Source of the DNA: Maribacter antarcticus DSM 21422
GTDB taxonomy: Bacteria; Bacteroidota; Bacteroidia; Flavobacteriales; Flavobacteriaceae
Assembly (NCBI RefSeq): GCF_000621125.1
Contig: NZ_KK211215.1
Coordinates: 37,380-101,379 of the forward strand
Length of the DNA: 64,000 bases
Direction: 5' to 3'
Shown: one piece after another, positions 19,327-30,059 of the stretch
How positions within the stretch are numbered: position 1 is the stretch's first letter
Layout: each line of letters begins with the position of its first letter
Program-made: the position numbers and the translations under genes
Notes under the pieces: generated by a model
Told to the model about the DNA's origin: nothing
Database searches by the model: none
What the model saw: the letters and a program-made list of their open reading frames with translations, nothing else

Positions 19327-19782
19327 TTAACCATGCAATTGACGTAATCCTTCGTAAACAGTTATAGCTACTGCATTGGCTAAATTTAGACTTCTTATTT
19401 TAGTATTATATAGCGGAATTTTAGCCGTTTGTACTGCTTGGTTTTCTACGATTGATTTTGGAAGTCCAACGGATTCTTTTCCAAAAACAAGGAACATGTC
19501 ATCTTCATAAGAAATATCCCAATGGTCTTTTTTGCCGTGAGAGGAAAAGAAAATCATTTGCTTGTCTTGGTGAGTGGCAAAAAAAGCATCTTGGCTCTCA
19601 TAGGTAAACAGGGAAATATACTGCCAATAATCCAACCCGGCTCGTTTAAGCCTTTTGTCTGAAATTTCAAATCCAAAAGGTTTTACAAGATGGAGGTGGG
19701 CGCCTGTTGCTAACGCAAGTCTGCCAATGTTTCCAGTATTGGTTGGAATTTCCGGCTCTATGAGTACGATGTTTAAGCTCAT
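19327..19782 (-). CDS. trmL: tRNA (cytidine/uridine-34-2'-O)-methyltransferase TrmL (SPOUT)
   Basis: 151 aa SPOUT methyltransferase that 2'-O-methylates the wobble base of tRNA-Leu species. Starts [22 protein letters not shown] (motif 1), contains [11 protein letters not shown] (motif 2) and ends with the knot motif [18 protein letters not shown] (motif 3). Length is normal. Its start overlaps the stop of the upstream VF530 gene as ATGA, suggesting coupled translation. Confidence 0.94.
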   Translation of the reverse strand: MSLNIVLIEPEIPTNTGNIGRLALATGAHLHLVKPFGFEISDKRLKRAGLDYWQYISLFTYESQDAFFATHQDKQMIFFSSHGKKDHWDISYEDDMFLVFGKESVGLPKSIVENQAVQTAKIPLYNTKIRSLNLANAVAITVYEGLRQLHG

Positions 19783-20006
19783 TTTTTTGGGATGGATTGT
19801 AAATACAAATGTTCAACTTTGGTTCTTGCCCAGGGGGTTTTTCGAAGGAATTTTAAACTGGATTTAATGGTGGGATTACTTTTAAAACAATTGATGTTTA
19901 TTTGACCTGCAAGATCTTCCCATGTATATTTTTCAGTAAGTTCTTCTAGAATAGTGACTAGTTTAACTCCGTGTAGCGGATTATTTGGTTGGGCTTCAGA
20001 ATTCAT
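19779..20006 (-). CDS. VF530 family DNA-binding protein
   Basis: 75 aa protein, nearly all a VF530 domain: [20 protein letters not shown], then [23 protein letters not shown], which are the family's conserved blocks. The family has a structural representative from Aliivibrio fischeri and is proposed to bind DNA; no precise role is known. Start chosen at 20006 because the upstream extension to 20153 would cover the 3' end of the pullulanase gene and carries no conserved sequence. 38 bp downstream of pulA and overlapping trmL by 4 bp. Confidence 0.88.
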   Translation of the reverse strand: MNSEAQPNNPLHGVKLVTILEELTEKYTWEDLAGQININCFKSNPTIKSSLKFLRKTPWARTKVEHLYLQSIPKK

Positions 20007-20044
20007 GAATTTAGTTCTAGTTTTATTTGAGCATATATTTTCAG

Positions 20045-22009
20045 TTATTGCTGAAATGCTATGTACAAAGATAGGGCTGGAACCTTTATATTCGTTTCCA
20101 GGGTACGCTTTCCTTCTAGAGCAAACGTATCTCTTGAAACTGCTTCTTGCCAAGTTTCATCTATTTGATACTCAATGATTTTGTTAGATGCGTTATATAT
20201 AACCAAAATATTTTTCCAACTATCACCATTCGCATGGTCTTCAAGTGTATAGGAAATAAAACCATCCTTAACCCTTTGAAATTTCAAATGTTTAACTACA
20301 TCTGCAGCACTATTCATGTAAAATGCGGGATGAGCTTTACGTAGTGCAATGAGATTTTTATAATAGGTTAGAACAGCTATATGTTGAATTTTCCAACCCC
20401 AATTAATCTGGTTGATGCTATCTGGTAAGTTATAGGAATTATGCTCGCCATTCTTTGTTCGAAGCATTTCGACGCCTGAATGAAGAAAAGGTGTCCCTTG
20501 CGACGTAAGTACAATTGCATTTGCTAATTTATCCATAGCAATCAACTTTTCTACGTTGGCTTCGGTTTTGGAAACTTGTAGTTTGTCAAATAACGTGTGG
20601 TTATCATGACATGAAACGTAATTTATGGATTGCCATGGTTCTCGAGCCCAAGGGGCATCTGAGTAATTAACACTTTTATAGTCGAGTTGTGGATGTTCTA
20701 TAGCGCCGACGACACCAAATTTTATTGATTCTTCCATTTCTTTAGCTCCGCTTACAAAACCCGTACTCTTATTCTCAAAAACAGACCCTTTGATGCCGTC
20801 TCGTAAATCATCATTAAAAGCTGCAATATTGCGAAGTTTTTGAACATGTTTCTTTAGTGCTCTTTCCGCTTCAGGTAAGGTTGAATCTTTAGCTGTCCAT
20901 CCTTCGCCATACAGTAATGCATTTGGATTTATTTTTTTGACAGCATCAGAAATTTTGTTCATTGTTTTGATGTCATGAATACCCATTAGGTCAAATCGAA
21001 AACCATCAATATGGTATTCTTGGGTCCAATAGGAGACAGATTCTATCATAAACGTTTGCATCATGGCGCGCTCAGATGCCGTTTCGTTACCGCAGGCCGC
21101 AGCATCTGCATAAGAACCATCTTCCCAATGGCGGTAATAATAGTCAGGTACTTCTTGATTAAAGTTGGATTCTTCAGTCTTGCCAGTATGGCTGTATGCT
21201 ACATCTAAAATAACGCCAATATCATTGTCATGAAAAGCCTTCACCATTTGTTTAAATTCCTTGATTCGTATTTCTCCATTAAAAGGATCTGACGAAAAAG
21301 ATCCTTCTGGCACATTGTAATTGTTTGGGTCATATCCCCAATTAAATTGTGGGGTATCTAAATTGGTTTCATCTATAGCATAATGATCAAAAGTGGGTAA
21401 TACGTGCACATGTGTGATCCCTAATTCTTTTAAATGGTCAATTCCTGTTGCTATATTTTCAGGTCCCTTTGTCCCTTCCTCTACTAACCCTAAATACAAA
21501 CCAGGGGAGGATGATCCCGAGTTAGCATGAATAGTCATATCTCTAATATGCAACTCATAAATTATTGTTTCATTGTAGTTGGCTAAACTTGGACCTTTAT
21601 CTATTTTCCATCCTTCTGGGTTTGTAGATTCCATATCCAAGACCATTGCTCTATTGCCATTAACACCAACTGCCTTAGCATAGATGCCGGGTGTTTTCGC
21701 CAGCCATAGACCTTTTACCCGTACTTGAAATGTGTAATACGTGCCATTTAAGTCTCCATCAACCTTAAGTTGCCATATGCCATTCGCCTCTTTTTTCAAC
21801 TGTTTGGTGGCAAAGGCTTCTGAGTTATTTCCAGTTTTATATAATGTTAAAACTACTTCCTCTGCCATGGGTGTCCATAATGTAAATAGTGTGTTTTCTG
21901 GCGTGTAAATTGGCCATAGTGTACTTTGGATTAGAGCAGGATAAGTCGCAAAAGATGCACTATGATGTATAGATTCAAATGAATAGGGTAAACGAAAGGA
22001 TAACATCAA
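20045..22009 (-). CDS. pulA: Type I pullulanase (GH13 debranching enzyme)
   Basis: 654 aa alpha-1,6-glucosidase acting on glycogen, pullulan or limit dextrins. N-terminal CBM48-like beta-sandwich (about 35-130), then a GH13 barrel. The type I signature is present as [17 protein letters not shown]13 motifs: DVAYSHTG (region I), [11 protein letters not shown] with the nucleophile Asp (region II), LLYGEGWT with acid/base Glu (region III) and [10 protein letters not shown] (region IV). No signal peptide is evident, so it is probably cytoplasmic and serves glycogen turnover rather than secreted polysaccharide degradation. Length is normal. Confidence 0.95.
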   Translation of the reverse strand: MMLSFRLPYSFESIHHSASFATYPALIQSTLWPIYTPENTLFTLWTPMAEEVVLTLYKTGNNSEAFATKQLKKEANGIWQLKVDGDLNGTYYTFQVRVKGLWLAKTPGIYAKAVGVNGNRAMVLDMESTNPEGWKIDKGPSLANYNETIIYELHIRDMTIHANSGSSSPGLYLGLVEEGTKGPENIATGIDHLKELGITHVHVLPTFDHYAIDETNLDTPQFNWGYDPNNYNVPEGSFSSDPFNGEIRIKEFKQMVKAFHDNDIGVILDVAYSHTGKTEESNFNQEVPDYYYRHWEDGSYADAAACGNETASERAMMQTFMIESVSYWTQEYHIDGFRFDLMGIHDIKTMNKISDAVKKINPNALLYGEGWTAKDSTLPEAERALKKHVQKLRNIAAFNDDLRDGIKGSVFENKSTGFVSGAKEMEESIKFGVVGAIEHPQLDYKSVNYSDAPWAREPWQSINYVSCHDNHTLFDKLQVSKTEANVEKLIAMDKLANAIVLTSQGTPFLHSGVEMLRTKNGEHNSYNLPDSINQINWGWKIQHIAVLTYYKNLIALRKAHPAFYMNSAADVVKHLKFQRVKDGFISYTLEDHANGDSWKNILVIYNASNKIIEYQIDETWQEAVSRDTFALEGKRTLETNIKVPALSLYIAFQQ

Positions 22010-22181
22010 ACTAAAGAAAATTTCATGTTGGGTTATTAGAAAAAGGAATGACTTTCAACGCAGGAAATCTTTTTCACAAGCAATCAATAGGTCTTGTATC
22101 TACATAAAACTAACCTTTAAATATGGAAGAATGGCAGTACTGGGTCGAAGGTTTTTGAATAGTACTACATTTTGATAAAAT

Positions 22182-23841
22182 TTAGCACTTTTTTCGTGTA
22201 AGGCCATTTGCTTTTGGAATGCAATCGGTTTTGCTAAATACTGGATTCATCCTGAAAAGCTTGTTTTCAATTAAGTCTTGATAGTAGGCCTCGGTTTTAA
22301 CTAATATTGGCTTTGGTATTTCTTTAGCGATTGGGGGGGCTCGGCATGGATTTTATTTGATTTTTTATTCTGAATTATTTTTAATTTTGAGTCTTTGACA
22401 CTAGACTGATTATTTGCAACCTGGTCAATGCTTGTAGGATAAACAGATAAACGTTTAAGGGCTGGATTGATACTCATTACTTGGTTCATGCAAGCATCTG
22501 TATCAACCGAATTGCCGCACGCCAGTGAAAAATTATGAAGATATTCTCTTTCTAAGTCAAACCCCCTTTCCTTCAGGGTATTGAGGTTTTTGGTAGTTAA
22601 ATACCGTCAATCTAAAACAAGTTCATCTAATAGATGAATGTTGAGGAATGCCGCCGGTATATACTCGTCATTATTTGGGTTACATGTGCTCGGTAATAAA
22701 TCGTGTTTGTAATATGTTGCTAATGGTCCATATTGTAAAGCGTTCACACTAGTACCCAAATAAAAAGCTTGATGTTTTGGTGTATCGAAAAATGAGCTTG
22801 GAAAAACTACCTTGGTGGTATTTGGAGAAGCACCGAATCTAAGGGGTACATTTAGTAATATTACATTGCTTTGTAGTCCTTCATTATAACCTGCTGTAAT
22901 ACTGCTTCGAATACTGTTATACGCTCCTAAAACAGTAACGATAACAGGTATGCTGGGTTCTTGATTGTTTGGGTTTGTTGTCAGAGAAACATCCCTATGT
23001 CACCAATTGTATATTTACCTAGATTGCTCTTCGCAAGTATTTTCATTGTTTCGCGGTAGCCTTTTTGGCTAATTCTTGCTGTATTTTAGCATTGTGCAAC
23101 GTATTAAAATCAAGACTATACCCCGATTCAACAACGCGTAAGTAGATGAGTCAATCACCAGTAGCATTTGCATCTAAGTACGTTGTAAGTCTTTTAGAAC
23201 TATTGTCATTCATCCAATCACGACCAATTGGGTTATCAATGGTTCCATTAACATTTGTGGTTACGCCGCCTGTTAAAGGAGCGTGATTGTTAAATGGTCT
23301 GCTTGTACCGTTAATGGACGGAATTGTAACTTGGTCATTTGGTCTATACTGGTCCATCTTGTTTATGATGCGATAAAAGAAATCGTCTTCACATAATAGT
23401 GCTTCGTGACCACTAAATTCTAAAAAGAAGCCATTGCCGTTATATGGGTTTTGATCATATGTTCTATTCTTAATTTCGTACACATCATCTAAAATGAAGT
23501 TGCCATCTGGGTCGTGAGCAAAGCTGTTTGTGCCAAATAAGCCAACACTACTATTCTGTGTTCCAATAAGCTTAAAACATGGTGCATCTATCAAATTTCC
23601 GTTGGAAGAACAATTTGTACCATAGATGGCATTATCATAATATTTTGGTCGAATAGACTCAACTACCAATTTATTTCTATCGCTTCCTACGGCATTACCG
23701 CCGTTTAAAACATGAATTCGAAACCCTTGTGGTGCGGCGATGTAGCTGCAACTTGAGGTTACCATACAATCTGGATTCTGAAGTGCTTTTGTTTGTGCTT
23801 GAATAGTAGTATATAGCAATAAATAAGGCCTTTTTTATCAT
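22182..23841 (-). pseudogene. Decayed secreted-protein gene of unknown family, about 550 codons
   Basis: Read on the minus strand, one protein can be followed from ATG 23841 to TAA 22182 only by correcting several lesions. A frameshift lies in the signal peptide (MIKKALF joins LLYTTIQAQ at about 23817-23830). There is an in-frame TGA at 23151-23153, a frameshift at about 23043-23046 next to another TGA, a second shift near 22990, an in-frame TGA at 22607-22609, and a shift at the G7 run 22333-22339. Between lesions the translation is sensible and continuous, e.g. APQGFRIHVLNGGNAVGSD, NVPLRFGASPNTTKVVF, YQDLIENKLFRMNPVF. Open pieces of 222 and 62 codons are parts of it. I do not recognise the family; it would have been exported. 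Decay looks recent because codons between lesions remain coding-like. Confidence 0.8.
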
Positions 23842-24217
23842 AGTTGGTATTGGATGTTAAGAAACAACGCTACAAAAAAGCAAAAGGCATAGTTTTATCA
23901 TCGAATACACTAAATAGGTCGTTTACTACATTTTTAATTATGATTAAATGGTACCGATTATGCGTTTGAAAGAAGCGTATAAAATAAGAATACTATCATT
24001 TGCTACTAGGACTATTTTGAAGCTGCGGATTTTCTTGATAAAGTTTCGAAAATACATTAAAAAAAAACTCCGGTAATCAGCCGGAGTTTATTCATCAATC
24101 AAAAAACGAACAGTCATGATAAACTGTTGTTATCGTTAAAATTACAATTAATATGCCATATTACCAATTTACGGAATGTTTAACGTGTAATTTTTATAGT
24201 TTAAACGCCCTGAGGTT
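23842..24217. other. Intergenic gap; only a terminator seen
   Basis: Holds the rpoD terminator at 24065-24089 and an AT-rich stretch upstream of the decayed gene. No reading frame, RNA gene or repeat stands out. Confidence 0.6.
24065..24089 (-). terminator. Intrinsic terminator downstream of rpoD
   Basis: 9-bp perfect stem (24065-24073 with 24081-24089), 7-nt loop, followed on the minus strand by a run of Ts, about 130 bp after the rpoD stop codon. Confidence 0.8.
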
Positions 24218-25081
24218 TTAACCCAAATACGTTTTTAGAATTTTACTTCTAGAGGTGTGCTTTAATCTACGAATCGCTTTCTCCTTTATTTGGCGTACAC
24301 GTTCTCTTGTAAGATCAAAGGTTTCCCCAATTTCTTCTAAGGTCATAGAGTGTTGTCCTGCCAACCCAAAGTACAAACGAATGACATCTGCTTCTCTTGG
24401 TGTCAAAGTTTCCAAAGCGCGTTCTATTTCTGTTCTTAGGGATTCATGCAATAATTCCCTGTCAGGATTTGGAGATTCTCCACTACGTAAAACATCGTAA
24501 AGGTTAGAGTTTTCACCATCAATTAATGGCGCATCCATGGATACGTGCCTTCCTGAGTTTTTAAGTGATTGTTTTACATCATCAACAGTCATATCCAATT
24601 CCTTTGCAATTTCTTCAGGAGAAGGCATTCTTTCATGAGCTTGCTCAAGAAACGCGAATGTTTTGTTGATTTTGTTAATCGATCCGATTTTGTTCAATGG
24701 CAAACGAACAATACGTGATTGTTCCGCCAAAGCTTGTAATATAGATTGACGAATCCACCATACGGCGTAGGAAATAAATTTAAATCCCCGCGTCTCGTCA
24801 AAACGCTGTGCAGCTTTAATCAAGCCAAGGTTTCCCTCGTTGATTAAATCCGGTAAAGTAAGTCCTTGGTTTTGGTACTGCTTGGCAACCGATACTACGA
24901 ATCTGAGATTGGCTTTGGTGAGTTTTTCAAGAGCGAGTTGATCGCCTGCCTTGATACGTTGTGCCAATTCTACTTCTTCATCTGCAGTAATCAAGTCTAC
25001 TTTTCCAATTTCTTGTAAGTACTTGTCCAAAGATGCGGTTTCCCTATTGGTAACCTGTTTTGTAATCTTAAGCTGTCTCAT
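24218..25081 (-). CDS. rpoD: Primary sigma factor (sigma-70, Bacteroidota type)
   Basis: 287 aa housekeeping sigma factor; short because the Bacteroidota version lacks the long region 1.1 and non-conserved insert. Region 1.2 ([20 protein letters not shown]), region 2 ([35 protein letters not shown]), region 3 and region 4.2 helix-turn-helix ([24 protein letters not shown]) are all intact. This factor recognises the unusual TTG/TAnnTTTG promoters seen throughout the window. Stands alone, with 320 bp of upstream leader; neighbour of pnp and rpsO as commonly seen in Flavobacteriia. Confidence 0.97.
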   Translation of the reverse strand: MRQLKITKQVTNRETASLDKYLQEIGKVDLITADEEVELAQRIKAGDQLALEKLTKANLRFVVSVAKQYQNQGLTLPDLINEGNLGLIKAAQRFDETRGFKFISYAVWWIRQSILQALAEQSRIVRLPLNKIGSINKINKTFAFLEQAHERMPSPEEIAKELDMTVDDVKQSLKNSGRHVSMDAPLIDGENSNLYDVLRSGESPNPDRELLHESLRTEIERALETLTPREADVIRLYFGLAGQHSMTLEEIGETFDLTRERVRQIKEKAIRRLKHTSRSKILKTYLG

Positions 25082-25402
25082 TAAAATAAATTAAGTTCAA
25101 TTTGCATAGACTGCATATACTTATACGTAAAAAACTATAGAATGTTACAATTGTGTAAAAAAAAGATTATTTTTCCGTTAAACGGTAAGAAAATCTCCAC
25201 TTTGTCTATTATGGTTAGAAATTGGAGTATTCCAATTTCATGATGTAGCACCTTTAATCATGATACCCTTTTCCTTATATTATTAGTTAGAAGCCCTTGA
25301 ATAAATCGTATGGATTAATCGATATTTTAAAGGTAATTTGAATTCCAATTCGATTTACTAAATTTATCCAAGAAAGAATGGTTTTTTGATTAGTACAATA
25401 AG
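25082..25402. other. Gap upstream of rpoD without a recognisable gene
   Basis: AT-rich; must contain the rpoD promoter(s), but I see no good TAnnTTTG box, so rpoD may use a variant box or another sigma factor. No coding signal found. Confidence 0.5.
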
Positions 25403-25552
25403 ATGAAGAAAATTACATTTATTTCAGGGGTTCTTGGAGCTTCGCTTATTTTAGGGGGATTAACCGGCGAGCTCATGCATTTGGAATATAATGGAACTAC
25501 GACAGCCATAGGTGCTTTTATTTTTACCATCAGTTGCGAAGTACATATATGA
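25403..25552 (+). CDS. Small hydrophobic protein, resembles a GldL-like two-helix membrane protein, probably truncated
   Basis: 49-codon frame: MKKITFISGVLGASLILGG, then a short polar turn with LMHLEYNGTT and a second hydrophobic stretch AIGAFIFTIS. This layout (two helices around a small 'K/E-x-MH' turn) recalls GldL-type N-termini of gliding motility proteins and small 2TM relatives in Flavobacteriia, usually longer than this. It is followed within 20 bp by a hairpin terminator, which supports transcription. It could be a remnant of a longer gene, since the frame stops right after the second helix. Family assignment is by eye only. Confidence 0.4.
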   Translation: MKKITFISGVLGASLILGGLTGELMHLEYNGTTTAIGAFIFTISCEVHI

Positions 25553-25570
25553 TAATAGTAATAAAAAGTA

Positions 25571-25600
25571 AAAAGCCCTAACTAGAGAGTTAGGGCTTTT
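25571..25600. terminator. Bidirectional terminator between the small ORF and pnp
   Basis: 13-bp perfect inverted repeat (25571-25583 with 25588-25600), 4-nt loop, with A-run and T-run flanks; lies 19 bp after the pnp stop codon on the minus strand. Confidence 0.9.
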
Positions 25601-25619
25601 CAATTAACCTTGAATTTAG

Positions 25620-27836
25620 TTAATCTCTTCTAGGCTTTCTATCACGATTACGATCGTTTCCACGACGGTCATCTCTTCGTTTATCATCACGTGGTGGTCT
25701 TTCTACAAAGCCTTCTGGTTTTGGTAAAAGTGCTTTACGAGAAACTTTCTCTTTACGTGTTCTTGGGTCTGTACCTAAATACTTCACTTCAAACTCGTCA
25801 CCCATATTCACAACATCAGTAACATTCTCTGTGCGTTCCCATGCCAATTCAGATACGTGCAACAAAGTCTCGTTTCCAGGAGCATCAAGATATTCTACAA
25901 CAGCTCCAAAATCAAGCATCTTGATGACTTTTACTTGGTAGGATTCATTCATTTGAGGTTTGAACAGAATAGAATCGATTTTTGCCATAACAGCATCAAT
26001 ACCTTTACTGCCTACGCCTAAAATTTCTACGATACCTTCCTCAGTTACTGGATCCTCGTTAATAACGATAGTGGTCTCAGTTTCTTTTTGCATCTCTTGA
26101 ATTACCTTTCCACCAGGTCCAATTAAGGCGCCAATAAATTCGTTAGGAATACGTCTTGTTACCATTGTAGGAGCGTGGTCTTTAACATCTACATTTGGTT
26201 TAGCAATGGTATCCGTCAATTTCTCTAAGATATGTAAACGCCCAGCACGCGCCTGTTGCAGTGCATTCACTAAAATCTCGTATGATAATCCCTTTACTTT
26301 AATATCCATTTGGCAAGCGGTAATACCGTCTGCAGTTCCCGTTACTTTAAAATCCATATCTCCTAAGTGATCTTCATCACCTAAAATATCAGATAATACA
26401 GCATACTTTCCAGAAGCTGCATCAGAAATTAATCCCATCGCAATTCCAGAAACTGGTTTAACCATTTGCACACCAGCATCCATTAAAGCCATCGTTCCTG
26501 CACATACAGTAGCCATAGAAGAAGAACCGTTAGATTCTAATACTTCAGATACGATACGTACTGTGTAAGGACAATCGTTAGGAATCATTCCTTTTAAACC
26601 ACGTTGTGCTAAATTACCATGTCCAACTTCTCTACGAGAGGTTCCACGAATTGGTCTAGCTTCACCTGTACAAAAAGGAGGGAAGTTATAATGTAAATAG
26701 AAATTTTCTTCACCTTCATAAGATGGCATATCTATTTTGTTTGCATCTCTAGATGTTCCTAAAGTTACGGTAGCTAATGCTTGAGTTTCTCCACGCGTAA
26801 AAATAGAAGAACCGTGAGTTGATGGTAAGTAATCTACCTCACACCAAATTGGTCTAATTTCATCTGTTTGACGACCATCTAAACGCAACCCTTCATTTAA
26901 GGTTAAATCTCTAATGGCTGCTTTTTCAGCTTTGCGGTAATAATCAGAAACTAAGCCACCATAATCTGCTAATTCTTCTTCAGAAAAAGTAGCTTTTATG
27001 TCTGCTTTAATTTCAGCAAATGCAGTACTTCTTTCGTGTTTAGCTGATCCAGCTTTTGCTATAGCATATACTTTATCGTATGCCATATCATGAACCTTCT
27101 TCTCTAAATCTGCATCTGTTCTTTCGCCTTCGTATTCACGAACTTCCTTCTTTCCAAATGCTTCTGCCAATCTTAATTGAGCAGCACATTGAACCTTAAT
27201 AGCTTCATGAGCAAACTTAATGGCATCTGCCATTTCTTCTTCAGAAATCTCATCCATTTCACCTTCTACCATCATTACTGAATCTGCAGAAGCACCAATC
27301 ATCATATCTAAATCAGATTCTAATAATTGAGCACGTGTTGGATTGATTACAAATTCACCATTCACGCGACCAACTCTAGCTTCAGAGATGGCACATTCAA
27401 AAGGGAAATCTGATAATTGAATCGCTGCTGAAGCTGCTAATCCTGCCATTGCATCTGGCATAACGTCATCGTCATGAGACATTAACTGTATCATCACCTG
27501 AGTCTCTGCCGTATAATCTTTTGGGAATAATGGACGTAAAACACGATCCACTAAACGCATTGTTAAGACTTCGCCATCACTTGGTCTAGCTTCTCTTTTG
27601 AAGAATCCTCCAGGATAACGACCTGCTGCAGCAAATTTTTCTCTGTAATCTACTGTTAGTGGCAGAAAACCAAGGTCTTTTTGTTCGTAATTGGAAACTA
27701 CTGTACATAATAACATACATTTTCCTGATTGCACAACAACGCTCCCGTGTGCTTGTTTTGCTAATTTTCCAGTTTCGATAGAAATTTCTCTACCGTCACC
27801 TAGGTCAATGACCTCTCTAAAAACTTTTGGAATCAT
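25620..27836 (-). CDS. pnp: Polyribonucleotide nucleotidyltransferase (PNPase)
   Basis: 738 aa phosphorolytic 3'-5' exoribonuclease. Two RNase PH domains (first about 10-140 with [20 protein letters not shown]; second about 310-550 with [16 protein letters not shown] and [10 protein letters not shown]), an all-helical linker, a KH domain ([20 protein letters not shown]) and an S1 domain ([17 protein letters not shown]), then a basic Arg/Asp-rich tail ([16 protein letters not shown]) that could bind RNA. I chose ATG 27836, which begins at the conserved [15 protein letters not shown]; the frame extends to 27878 but the extra residues are not conserved. Downstream of rpsO, as usual, but a strong hairpin lies between them. 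Confidence 0.97.
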   Translation of the reverse strand: MIPKVFREVIDLGDGREISIETGKLAKQAHGSVVVQSGKCMLLCTVVSNYEQKDLGFLPLTVDYREKFAAAGRYPGGFFKREARPSDGEVLTMRLVDRVLRPLFPKDYTAETQVMIQLMSHDDDVMPDAMAGLAASAAIQLSDFPFECAISEARVGRVNGEFVINPTRAQLLESDLDMMIGASADSVMMVEGEMDEISEEEMADAIKFAHEAIKVQCAAQLRLAEAFGKKEVREYEGERTDADLEKKVHDMAYDKVYAIAKAGSAKHERSTAFAEIKADIKATFSEEELADYGGLVSDYYRKAEKAAIRDLTLNEGLRLDGRQTDEIRPIWCEVDYLPSTHGSSIFTRGETQALATVTLGTSRDANKIDMPSYEGEENFYLHYNFPPFCTGEARPIRGTSRREVGHGNLAQRGLKGMIPNDCPYTVRIVSEVLESNGSSSMATVCAGTMALMDAGVQMVKPVSGIAMGLISDAASGKYAVLSDILGDEDHLGDMDFKVTGTADGITACQMDIKVKGLSYEILVNALQQARAGRLHILEKLTDTIAKPNVDVKDHAPTMVTRRIPNEFIGALIGPGGKVIQEMQKETETTIVINEDPVTEEGIVEILGVGSKGIDAVMAKIDSILFKPQMNESYQVKVIKMLDFGAVVEYLDAPGNETLLHVSELAWERTENVTDVVNMGDEFEVKYLGTDPRTRKEKVSRKALLPKPEGFVERPPRDDKRRDDRRGNDRNRDRKPRRD

Positions 27837-28058
27837 AAAATTGATTTTTACCCGAACCCTCGGGATTTTGTTAAACAATGGTCATCCGGTTGTTGAAGCC
27901 AGAAGGTTGTGTTGTTGTATGTGCGGTAAGCACTCGACCAATGAAAAACTGTGTGCAGCTTTTATTTTTGCCTTTCCTATATAAAACAGGGTTTAATTTC
28001 AGGACTTTGAAATTTTATGTACTGAAATCCTCAGAAACTTCGGAGCAGTTTAATTTAA

Positions 28059-28088
28059 AAAAAGGGGAAAGCTAGCTTTCCCCTTTTT
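28059..28088 (-). terminator. Intrinsic terminator after rpsO
   Basis: 14-bp perfect stem (28059-28072 with 28075-28088) centred on GCTAGC, with T-run. It follows rpsO by 3 bp and precedes pnp by about 220 bp, so much rpsO transcription probably ends here, with read-through or a separate promoter for pnp. Confidence 0.85.
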
Positions 28089-28091
28089 AAA

Positions 28092-28361
28092 TTATTTTCT
28101 AATACCCAATTCTTTGATAAGCTCACGATACTTTACAACATCATTCTTTATCATATAATCTAAAAGACTTCTCCTTTTACCCACCAACTTTACCAATGAT
28201 CGTTCCGTGTTGTAGTCTTTGTGATTTTTTTTCAAGTGACCAGTCAAATGATTAATACGGTGCGTGAACAACGCGATTTGACCTTCCGTAGAACCTGTGT
28301 TTTCCACTTTTCCGCCGTGTTTCTTAAAGATTTCGGCTTTTACTTCTTTTGTTAAATACAT
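28092..28361 (-). CDS. rpsO: 30S ribosomal protein S15
   Basis: 89 aa, full length. Conserved S15 core is clear: STEGQIALFTHRINHLTGHLKKNHKDY and SLVKLVGKRRSLLDYMIKND. Binds the central domain of 16S rRNA during small-subunit assembly. Upstream of pnp, a gene order shared across many bacteria, where S15 is often autoregulated via its leader; no such leader structure was identified here. Confidence 0.98.
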   Translation of the reverse strand: MYLTKEVKAEIFKKHGGKVENTGSTEGQIALFTHRINHLTGHLKKNHKDYNTERSLVKLVGKRRSLLDYMIKNDVVKYRELIKELGIRK

Positions 28362-28414
28362 TCCAATATTCGTTTAATGATTTTTATGTATCTGAATGAT
28401 TTTCAATCAGGCTG

Positions 28415-28422
28415 CAAATATA
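28415..28422 (-). promoter_or_regulatory. Flavobacterial -7 box (TATATTTG) for rpsO
   Basis: TAnnTTTG match on the minus strand, 54 bp upstream of the rpsO ATG. No TTG at the usual distance seen. Confidence 0.5.
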
Positions 28423-28523
28423 CTATTATTTTTTAAATTTTGATTTTTTGAAAACCAAAATCTAAAGCTAGCCTTTATAGCTATTTTACACTTGGTCAAA
28501 ATCTTTACACAAGATTCCTGTTG

Positions 28524-28930
28524 CTACCTCGCCGTTTTCAAGGTTCGATAGTCAGTGGTATAAATCCCAGACCCCACTTCAACTTCAATGGTTACTCAAG
28601 TGATTTTAACGAATTTATTGTTGGCGCTTTTCAATTTGTCATTCCCATTCAAGGCTACTGTGAATTTTCCTTTTTTAAAGAAATGCGGACTAGCGAGGGT
28701 GGGAGCATCTTTCTACTGTTTCTTGTTCTAAAGGCATATGTGCCGGTCGTGACTCTATTGAACCCTTGACGTACATAATTTACAAAAAGCCAAACCGATG
28801 TATTTCTTGCTCTTCAGGTCAGGTTTAAATCTCCTGATACCGTTATCTGGGTACTGTAAAATTCTCCACCGGTTATATTTAATTGACTGAGAGAATAAAT
28901 GTCATCTTTTTGAATACTTCCTCTATTCTC
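28524..28930 (-). pseudogene. Decayed gene remnant, exported lipoprotein-like beta-rich protein
   Basis: Minus-strand reading gives a coherent protein interrupted by lesions: DDIYSLSQLNITGGEFYSTQ and ITVSGDLNLT, TGA at 28814-28816, then FVNYVRQGFNRVTTGTYAF in the same frame, a frameshift at about 28710, FFKKGKFTVALNGNDKLKS up to KIT, TGA at 28596-28598, then VTIEVEVGSGIYTTDYRTLK and a TAG at 28524-28526. The alternating beta pattern and the 'TIEVEVGSG-IYTTDY' ending resemble small flavobacterial outer-membrane lipoproteins. An 82-codon plus-strand frame at 28521-28769 is its shadow. Family not identified. Confidence 0.65.
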
Positions 28931-28941
28931 TCATTTAGTTG

Positions 28942-29064
28942 CTACATCTTAGAACGATAAGAAATAGCATTATTATTTGTTGCTTTATTTAAAGTATAGT
29001 TAGTGCGATAACACAAAAATGTGAGTAGTGATGTGAAAAATAAAATTAAAATTAGTCCTAACAT
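28942..29064 (-). CDS. Possible 40-residue single-helix peptide or 5' end of the adjacent remnant
   Basis: ATG 29064 to TAG 28942: a hydrophobic helix (MLGLILILFFTSLLTFLC) followed by a polar tail. It ends 12 bp before the decayed gene on the same strand, so it may be that gene's old export signal, now out of frame. No similarity recognised and no promoter seen; treat as tentative. Confidence 0.25.
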   Translation of the reverse strand: MLGLILILFFTSLLTFLCYRTNYTLNKATNNNAISYRSKM

Positions 29065-29088
29065 AGTTCTAGTTTTATGGTAGAGAAA

Positions 29089-29116
29089 AGCCCGAAATTC
29101 AAATGAATTACGGGCT
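29089..29116 (-). terminator. Intrinsic terminator after accD
   Basis: 12-bp stem with one mismatch (29089-29100 with 29105-29116), 4-nt loop, then TTTTCTC on the minus strand; 30 bp after the accD stop codon. Confidence 0.75.
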
Positions 29117-29145
29117 CGTATTTTAATGCTATCACATTAAATACC

Positions 29146-30024
29146 TTATGCAGATTTCAGTTTTTCGGTACGAACAGGAATATTTTGTATTAAATCGATA
29201 TAAAGATTTATCTTTTTCTTTAATTCTCTACGGTGCGTGATGAAATCCAAGAATCCATGCTCTAATAAAAACTCTGAAGATTGAAAACCTTTAGGTAAGT
29301 CCTTACCTGTAGTGTCTTTAACAATACGCGGCCCTGCGAACCCAATAAGAGCGCCTGGTTCTGCTATGTTTATATCTCCCAACATAGCATAAGAAGCTGT
29401 GGTGCCTCCTGTGGTTGGGTCCGTACAAAGCGATATATAGGGTAAACCAGCTTCGGCTAGTTGCGCCAGTTTAACAGAAGTTTTTGCTAGTTGCATTAAC
29501 GAAAGTGCTGCTTCCATCATACGCGCACCGCCAGATTTAGAAATCATAAGAAAGGGAACTTTGTTTTTGATTGCATGATCGATACCTCGTGCAATTTTTT
29601 CTCCTACAACGCTACCCATAGAGCCTCCTATAAAGCTAAAATCCATACAGCAGATAACAATATCCTTTCCTAAAGATTTTCCAAACCCAGTTCTCACCGC
29701 ATCTTTAAGCCCCGTTTTTTTCTGAGCCGCTAAAAGGCGATCACCATATTTTTTGGTGTCTTCAAACTTTAAAGGATCCTTGGAAGAAAGTTTTGCATCC
29801 AATTCTGTAAAGGCGTTGTCATCAAACAAGATTTCAAAATATTCCTTACTTCCTATACGAACGTGGTAATCGTCCTCCGGACTAACATAAAAGTTCTTGG
29901 CTAAATCGTCGGACTCCACTATTTTACCTGTTGGGGATTTATACCAAAGCCCTTTTGGGGTGTCTTTCTTTTCTTCTGTTGAAGTTTGTATTCCTTTTTC
30001 TTTCCTTTTAAACCAAGCAGTCAT
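29146..30024 (-). CDS. accD: Acetyl-CoA carboxylase carboxyltransferase subunit beta
   Basis: 292 aa subunit of the carboxyltransferase that makes malonyl-CoA for fatty acid synthesis. The crotonase-type core is intact ([77 protein letters not shown]). Unusually, the N-terminal zinc ribbon has no cysteines: where other AccD proteins have a CxxC pair after GLW.K, this one reads [18 protein letters not shown], and no Cys occurs before the core. I believe this loss is shared by other Flavobacteriia. Start placed at the second Met (30024), before WFKRKEKG. Likely cotranscribed with fbaA. Confidence 0.95.
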   Translation of the reverse strand: MTAWFKRKEKGIQTSTEEKKDTPKGLWYKSPTGKIVESDDLAKNFYVSPEDDYHVRIGSKEYFEILFDDNAFTELDAKLSSKDPLKFEDTKKYGDRLLAAQKKTGLKDAVRTGFGKSLGKDIVICCMDFSFIGGSMGSVVGEKIARGIDHAIKNKVPFLMISKSGGARMMEAALSLMQLAKTSVKLAQLAEAGLPYISLCTDPTTGGTTASYAMLGDINIAEPGALIGFAGPRIVKDTTGKDLPKGFQSSEFLLEHGFLDFITHRRELKKKINLYIDLIQNIPVRTEKLKSA

Positions 30025-30059
30025 ATCGTCTTCCATTTTAAATTTAGGGTATGATATTT

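Noticed and set aside
23151..23819. A 222-codon open frame as an intact small gene
   Set aside because: It lacks a usable start (signal peptide is out of frame) and the protein continues past its TGA in the same frame, so it is a pseudogene fragment.
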